The notes below the pieces were generated by a model. That model had not been told where the DNA came from, made no database searches, and was given only the letters and a program-made list of their open reading frames with translations. Shown here piece by piece: positions 5,247 through 8,182 of a DNA stretch of 8,182 bases. Position numbers and translations under genes: made by a program. Position 1 is the first letter of the stretch, and the number at the start of each line of letters is the position of its first letter. The stretch spans positions 1 through 8,182 of the forward strand of contig JAWXCB010000106.1 in the NCBI GenBank assembly GCA_034440455.1, in the 5' to 3' direction. This DNA comes from JAWXCB01 sp034440455. Lineage in GTDB: Bacteria; Bacteroidota; Bacteroidia; Chitinophagales; CAIOSU01.

Positions 5247-6128
5247 ATGCGCGTTGCCATCTATGGACGCCTGCTGAATCAGGCGGACATCCCGTTGATT
5301 CAGGAACTATTCAATTTGCTCTTTGCCTGCGATGCAAAAGTGCTGGTGCATATCCACTACTATACGCTGCTCGAAAATAAAATCCCGCTTGGCGGAAAGG
5401 TGACCATTTTCAGCGAGCATAAAGAATTGCTCGGTATTGCGGACTATGTAATCAGCCTTGGCGGTGACGGCACGATTCTCGACACGCTCACGCTGGTGCG
5501 CAACTCAGATATTCCCATTCTTGGCATCAACACCGGCAGGCTTGGATTTCTTGCAAGCACCGGCAAAGAAGATATTGCCGTTGCAATAGACGCGCTGAAA
5601 AATAAAACCTACAAGGTGGATAAGCGCACGTTGCTGCATCTTGATTCCAACAAGCCGCTTTTCGGTGGAGTGAATTATGCGCTGAATGAATTTTCCATTC
5701 ATAAGAAGGACACCTCCTCCATGATTACCATTCATACTTATATTAATGGCGAGTTGCTAAACTCTTATTGGGCGGATGGATTGATTGTAGCCACGCCAAC
5801 AGGTTCCACGGGCTATTCTTTGAGTTGCGGTGGTCCTATTATTTTTCCGACTTCGGAAAATTTTGTGATTACGCCCGTTGCCCCGCATAATCTGAATGTG
5901 CGCCCGATTATCATTGCCAATGATTCTGTGTTGTCATTTGAGGTGGAAGGCAGAAATGAAAACTTCCTTTGCACGCTCGATTCGCGCTATGAGTCGGTTG
6001 ACGCTTCTTTTCAGATTGCCGTAAGAAAGGAAGAATTCACCATTAGTCTGCTGCGCATCAGCGAAGACAGCAACTATCTGAACACCATCCGCACGAAATT
6101 AGGATGGGGCGCTGACCAACGTAATTAA
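5247..6128 (+). CDS. nadK: NAD kinase
   Basis: A 293-residue cytoplasmic enzyme that phosphorylates NAD to NADP, the usual length for bacterial NadK. The ATP/NAD-binding motifs are all present: LGGDGT (71-76, with the catalytic aspartate D74), GINTGRLGFL (93-102), NE (147-148), WADGLIVATPTGSTGYSLS (175-193), and the C-terminal domain motif NVRPIIIANDS (217-227). The ATG at 5247 immediately precedes the first beta-strand (RVAIYGR), so the start is well placed. The next gene encodes a DUF6089 outer-membrane barrel, a neighbour pair I associate with Bacteroidota genomes. Nothing is odd in the sequence. Confidence 0.96.
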   Translation: MRVAIYGRLLNQADIPLIQELFNLLFACDAKVLVHIHYYTLLENKIPLGGKVTIFSEHKELLGIADYVISLGGDGTILDTLTLVRNSDIPILGINTGRLGFLASTGKEDIAVAIDALKNKTYKVDKRTLLHLDSNKPLFGGVNYALNEFSIHKKDTSSMITIHTYINGELLNSYWADGLIVATPTGSTGYSLSCGGPIIFPTSENFVITPVAPHNLNVRPIIIANDSVLSFEVEGRNENFLCTLDSRYESVDASFQIAVRKEEFTISLLRISEDSNYLNTIRTKLGWGADQRN

Positions 6129-6240
6129 AAGGTCTTTCCTTCATTTTTCTTCCTGTAACAATTCGCGGAGCGCAGTCGTATAAAAAATCCGTCAGGCGTG
6201 TGAGCGTATGACTATTGAGGCAACCCTAAACTATGTGACC
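6129..6240 (+). other. Leader between nadK and the barrel gene
   Basis: This 112-base gap holds no convincing TAnnTTTG promoter, hairpin or Crp/Fnr-type box. An in-frame ATG at 6208 would add 11 residues (MTIEATLNYVT) before the signal peptide of the barrel protein. A signal peptide must start close to the N-terminus, so the ATG at 6241 is preferred. Confidence 0.5.
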
Positions 6241-7230
6241 ATGAAACGGATTATCAGCATTCTGAGCATGTTCTGCTTTTTATCGGCAGGAGCATTCGCG
6301 CAAACAATGGAAATTGGAGTCGGCATTGGCGTATCCAATTTTCTTGGCGACCTCGGAAAGAAAGAACCTGTCGGACGCACCTATTATGCAGATTTGCAAG
6401 CATCGCTCTTTCGTCCTGCGATGAGCGTTTTCTTCAGAAATAATTTCAACTACTTTTTTTCGATGAAAGGCAGCCTTACCTATGGTGTTTGGGCTGGCGA
6501 TGACAAACTTGCAAATACTGAGCGCTTCATGGATGACGCGTGGTTCAGAAACTACCGCAACCTGCATTTCAAATCACATGTAACGGAGTTTTCCATTACC
6601 GCTGAAGTAAACATGATGCGCTTCCTGCCCGGAAGTATGAAACACTGGATAGCGCCTTATTTTATTACCGGAGTTGGTTTTGTCCATTTTAATCCGAAGG
6701 CTTTATATAATGGCGAGTGGGTAGCATTGCAGCCGCTTGGCACGGAGGGACAAGGCATGAGTCAATATCCTGACAGGCAGCCTTATTCTTTATTCCAACC
6801 TGTTATCCCGATTGGCATTGGAGTGAAAGTAAATGTAAATAAATTCCTCACCGTTGGACTTGAATTTGCTCACCGCTTCACATTCACCGATTATTTGGAT
6901 GACGTGAGCCTCAACTATGTTTCAAAACAGGAATTCGTCAACCAATATGGCGCAGATAAAGGCGCGATGATTTATGACATCTCCCGCAGGTCAGATGAAA
7001 TTGATTCCGAAGAAACTTACGGCAACATTACAAAACCCGGTGAGGTGCGCGGCAATCCGGGTCAGAAAGACGGATACCTATTCAGCACGGTATCGCTTTC
7101 CTATAAATTTGCAAACGGATTTTCTGACTTCTCCTATTCTAAGAAGCGCGGCAATAACGGAAGAAAGCATCCAACCAAGAAGAAGAATAAGAGCCGCTAT
7201 AAGCGCTTCGTGAAACAGAAAACGTGGTAG
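6241..7230 (+). CDS. DUF6089-type outer-membrane beta-barrel protein
   Basis: A 329-residue protein starting with a signal peptide (MKRIISILSMFCFLSAGAFA, cleavage before Q21). The ATG at 6241 is chosen over the in-frame one at 6208 because it begins this signal. The mature part alternates polar and hydrophobic residues as barrel strands do and carries family landmarks: GVSNFLGDLG (30-39), WIAPYFITGVGFVHFNPKA (136-154), LQPLGTEGQG (163-172), HRFTFTDYLDDVS (211-223), RGNPGQKDGY (270-279) and the last strand VSLSYKF (284-290). The family is common in Bacteroidota and often lies near nadK and the uppS/bamA genes, which suggests an envelope role, but no reaction is known to me. After the last strand comes a 29-residue tail with 14 Lys/Arg (301-329), which should lie in the periplasm. 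It is convergent with rlmB, and the usual uppS/bamA neighbours do not follow. Confidence 0.82.
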   Translation: MKRIISILSMFCFLSAGAFAQTMEIGVGIGVSNFLGDLGKKEPVGRTYYADLQASLFRPAMSVFFRNNFNYFFSMKGSLTYGVWAGDDKLANTERFMDDAWFRNYRNLHFKSHVTEFSITAEVNMMRFLPGSMKHWIAPYFITGVGFVHFNPKALYNGEWVALQPLGTEGQGMSQYPDRQPYSLFQPVIPIGIGVKVNVNKFLTVGLEFAHRFTFTDYLDDVSLNYVSKQEFVNQYGADKGAMIYDISRRSDEIDSEETYGNITKPGEVRGNPGQKDGYLFSTVSLSYKFANGFSDFSYSKKRGNNGRKHPTKKKNKSRYKRFVKQKTW

Positions 7231-7246
7231 TTTGTAATAGAATCTC

Positions 7247-7269
7247 AGGGGTATAAAATATTCACCCCT
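7247..7269. terminator. Candidate bidirectional terminator between convergent genes
   Basis: AGGGGT (7247-7252) and ACCCCT (7264-7269) form a 6-bp stem with an AT-rich 11-base loop, in the 44 bases between the stops of the barrel gene and rlmB. AAAAAC follows on the + strand, so on the - strand the hairpin is preceded, not followed, by a T-run. The position between convergent genes is the strongest argument; the structure itself is modest. Confidence 0.4.
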
Positions 7270-7274
7270 AAAAA

Positions 7275-8012
7275 CTATACTACCCGCTGTCGCATCATTT
7301 CATACAGCACAATTCCAGCCGCAACGGAAACATTAAACGAACCGATTTTGCCTGTCATCGGGATGCTGAAATTTTCATCCGCCTTGCGCAGCAGTTCTTC
7401 GCTGATGCCTTCGCCTTCTGCTCCGAGAATAACAGCGCAAGGAATGGTGAAGTCCACATCATAGAGTTTCTTTTCACGGCTTTCTTCGGCAGAGAATATT
7501 TTAATGCCGTTGAGAATAAGGTAGCTTACGGCATCGGTGAGTTCGCGCACCTTGCACACCTGAATGAGGTTGAGCGCGCCTGCCGATGCCTTCATCGCAT
7601 CGGGGCTGATAAGCGCCCCGCCCCGTTGCGGCACGATAATGGCATCTACCCCGCACAACTCTGCTGAGCGGGCAATGGCACCAAAGTTTCTAACATCGGT
7701 GATATTATCAAGCAACAAAAAAAACGGAACGCGCCCTTCATCATACGCCTTCATCAGCACATCTTCAACGGAGTAGTAAGGAATAAGCGAAAGAAACGCA
7801 ACCACGCCCTGATGATTTTTGCGTGTGATACTGTTGAGCTTCTGCACCGGCACATGCTGCACAGGAATTTTGCGTTCACGCGCAAGTTCCCTAATCGCGC
7901 TGATTTCGGGTGAATGCGCATCAGGCATCAGCAATATTTTTTCAAACATGCCATCAGCCTTCAGCGCCTCAAGCACCGGATGCCTGCCGTAAATGAGATG
8001 GGATTGAGTCAA
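7275..8012 (-). CDS. rlmB: 23S rRNA (guanosine-2'-O-)-methyltransferase, RlmB/TrmH group 3
   Basis: A 245-residue SpoU/TrmH-family enzyme that methylates a 2'-hydroxyl of 23S rRNA (G2251 in E. coli) using S-adenosylmethionine. The N-terminal substrate-binding domain begins at IYGRHPVLEAL (7-17). The knotted catalytic domain has motif 1 (LDNITDVRNFGAIARSA, 101-117, with N109 and R115), motif 2 (ILGAEGEGIS, 195-204) and motif 3 (IPMTGKIGSFNVSVAAG, 217-233). The third motif has F where L is commoner (SLN). The first codon used here is TTG at 8010-8012. The frame upstream reaches a stop at 8025-8027 with no ATG, and the next in-frame ATG is codon 22, which would remove conserved residues. A 7-base tandem repeat begins four bases upstream of this start. 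Confidence 0.93.
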   Translation of the reverse strand: MTQSHLIYGRHPVLEALKADGMFEKILLMPDAHSPEISAIRELARERKIPVQHVPVQKLNSITRKNHQGVVAFLSLIPYYSVEDVLMKAYDEGRVPFFLLLDNITDVRNFGAIARSAELCGVDAIIVPQRGGALISPDAMKASAGALNLIQVCKVRELTDAVSYLILNGIKIFSAEESREKKLYDVDFTIPCAVILGAEGEGISEELLRKADENFSIPMTGKIGSFNVSVAAGIVLYEMMRQRVV

Positions 8013-8015
8013 AGA

Positions 8016-8064
8016 GTTTGAAGTTTACAGTTTGAAGTTTGGAATTTACAGTTTGAAGTTTTTT
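8016..8064. repeat. Heptamer tandem repeat next to the rlmB start
   Basis: Seven consecutive 7-base units read GTTTGAA, GTTTACA, GTTTGAA, GTTTGGA, ATTTACA, GTTTGAA, GTTTTTT on the + strand, a consensus near GTTTGAA/GTTTACA. The array abuts the rlmB start codon and so forms most of its leader as AACTTCAAAC-type units. Such arrays can vary in copy number by slippage; here the period is not a multiple of three, but the array lies outside the reading frame used. Function is unknown. Confidence 0.75.
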
Positions 8065-8081
8065 TAATCACAACTTCAAAC
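8051..8081. repeat. Perfect 10-bp inverted repeat in the rlmB leader
   Basis: GTTTGAAGTT (8051-8060) is complementary to AACTTCAAAC (8072-8081), separated by the 11 bases TTTTTAATCAC. The left arm is the last full unit of the heptamer array. The right arm could equally pair with the two other exact copies at 8016-8025 and 8030-8039, so several alternative hairpins are possible in the rlmB mRNA leader. On the - strand the hairpin is not followed by a T-run, so it is not an obvious terminator. Confidence 0.6.
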
Positions 8082-8182
8082 GGCTTTGTTGCATGAAAAG
8101 TACAAAAGAAAAAAGACTGGTTGACAGGAAGCGTTAAAAATAAGAAGGACGGCAGGAAGTTTGATTTATGCAAAAAACAAAC

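Noticed and set aside
6208..6240. Upstream in-frame ATG for the DUF6089 gene
   Set aside because: It would place 11 polar residues before a complete signal peptide that itself begins with Met-Lys-Arg at 6241.
8093..8137. Small + strand open frame (14 codons, Lys/Arg-rich) in the rlmB upstream region
   Set aside because: It is very short with no recognisable motif and low-complexity AT-rich composition. Chance is the simplest explanation.
8168..8182. ATG with an upstream AGGAAG at the right edge, a possible start of a divergent gene
   Set aside because: Only five codons are visible, so it cannot be told from chance; sequence beyond the window is needed.

Overview
The window looks like a chromosomal segment of a Bacteroidota bacterium, plausibly of the Chitinophagales/Sphingobacteriales side, though the lineage cannot be fixed from sequence alone. 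The pointers are promoter -7 elements close to TAnnTTTG (TATCTTTA, CAACTTTG), weak or absent Shine-Dalgarno sequences, a DUF6089-type outer-membrane beta-barrel directly after an NAD kinase gene, and short palindromic or AT-rich repeats between genes. Ten protein genes are supported: nine on the + strand and one (rlmB) on the - strand. No rRNA, tRNA, CRISPR array or insertion sequence was seen.

Region 1 (1-4514) is a sulfane-sulfur (persulfide/thiosulfate/sulfite) module. It holds a TauE/SafE permease, a CstB-like metallo-beta-lactamase fused to two rhodanese domains (persulfide dioxygenase plus sulfurtransferase), a small cytoplasmic rhodanese, a YeeE/YedE thiosulfate-type transporter split into two adjacent genes, and a rhodanese predicted to be a lipoprotein. 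The most striking signal is regulatory. Both tauE and the cstB-like gene are preceded by a Crp/Fnr-type box (TGTGA-N6-TCACA at 179-194; TGTAA-N6-TCACA at 1133-1148). In each case the same CAACTTTGTA sequence starts exactly 22 bases after the last base of the box. That geometry fits activator-dependent promoters with the box near -41.5. The likely model is one Crp/Fnr-family regulator, encoded outside the window, switching on two transcripts: one for tauE and one for the other five genes. The proteins would oxidise low-molecular-weight persulfides, pass sulfur between rhodaneses on both sides of the inner membrane, and move thiosulfate or sulfite across it.

Region 2 (4515-7230) holds housekeeping and envelope genes. 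They are a PTPLA/HACD-family 3-hydroxyacyl-CoA dehydratase (a family best known from eukaryotic very-long-chain fatty-acid elongation) with its Tyr/Glu pair intact, an NAD kinase, and a DUF6089 outer-membrane barrel with a strongly basic C-terminal tail.

Region 3 (7231-8182) holds rlmB (23S rRNA 2'-O-methyltransferase), convergent with the barrel gene. Its best supported start is a TTG immediately next to a 7-base tandem repeat (8016-8064). One repeat copy recurs inverted at 8072-8081, so the leader could fold. The last 100 bases contain no gene that I can support.
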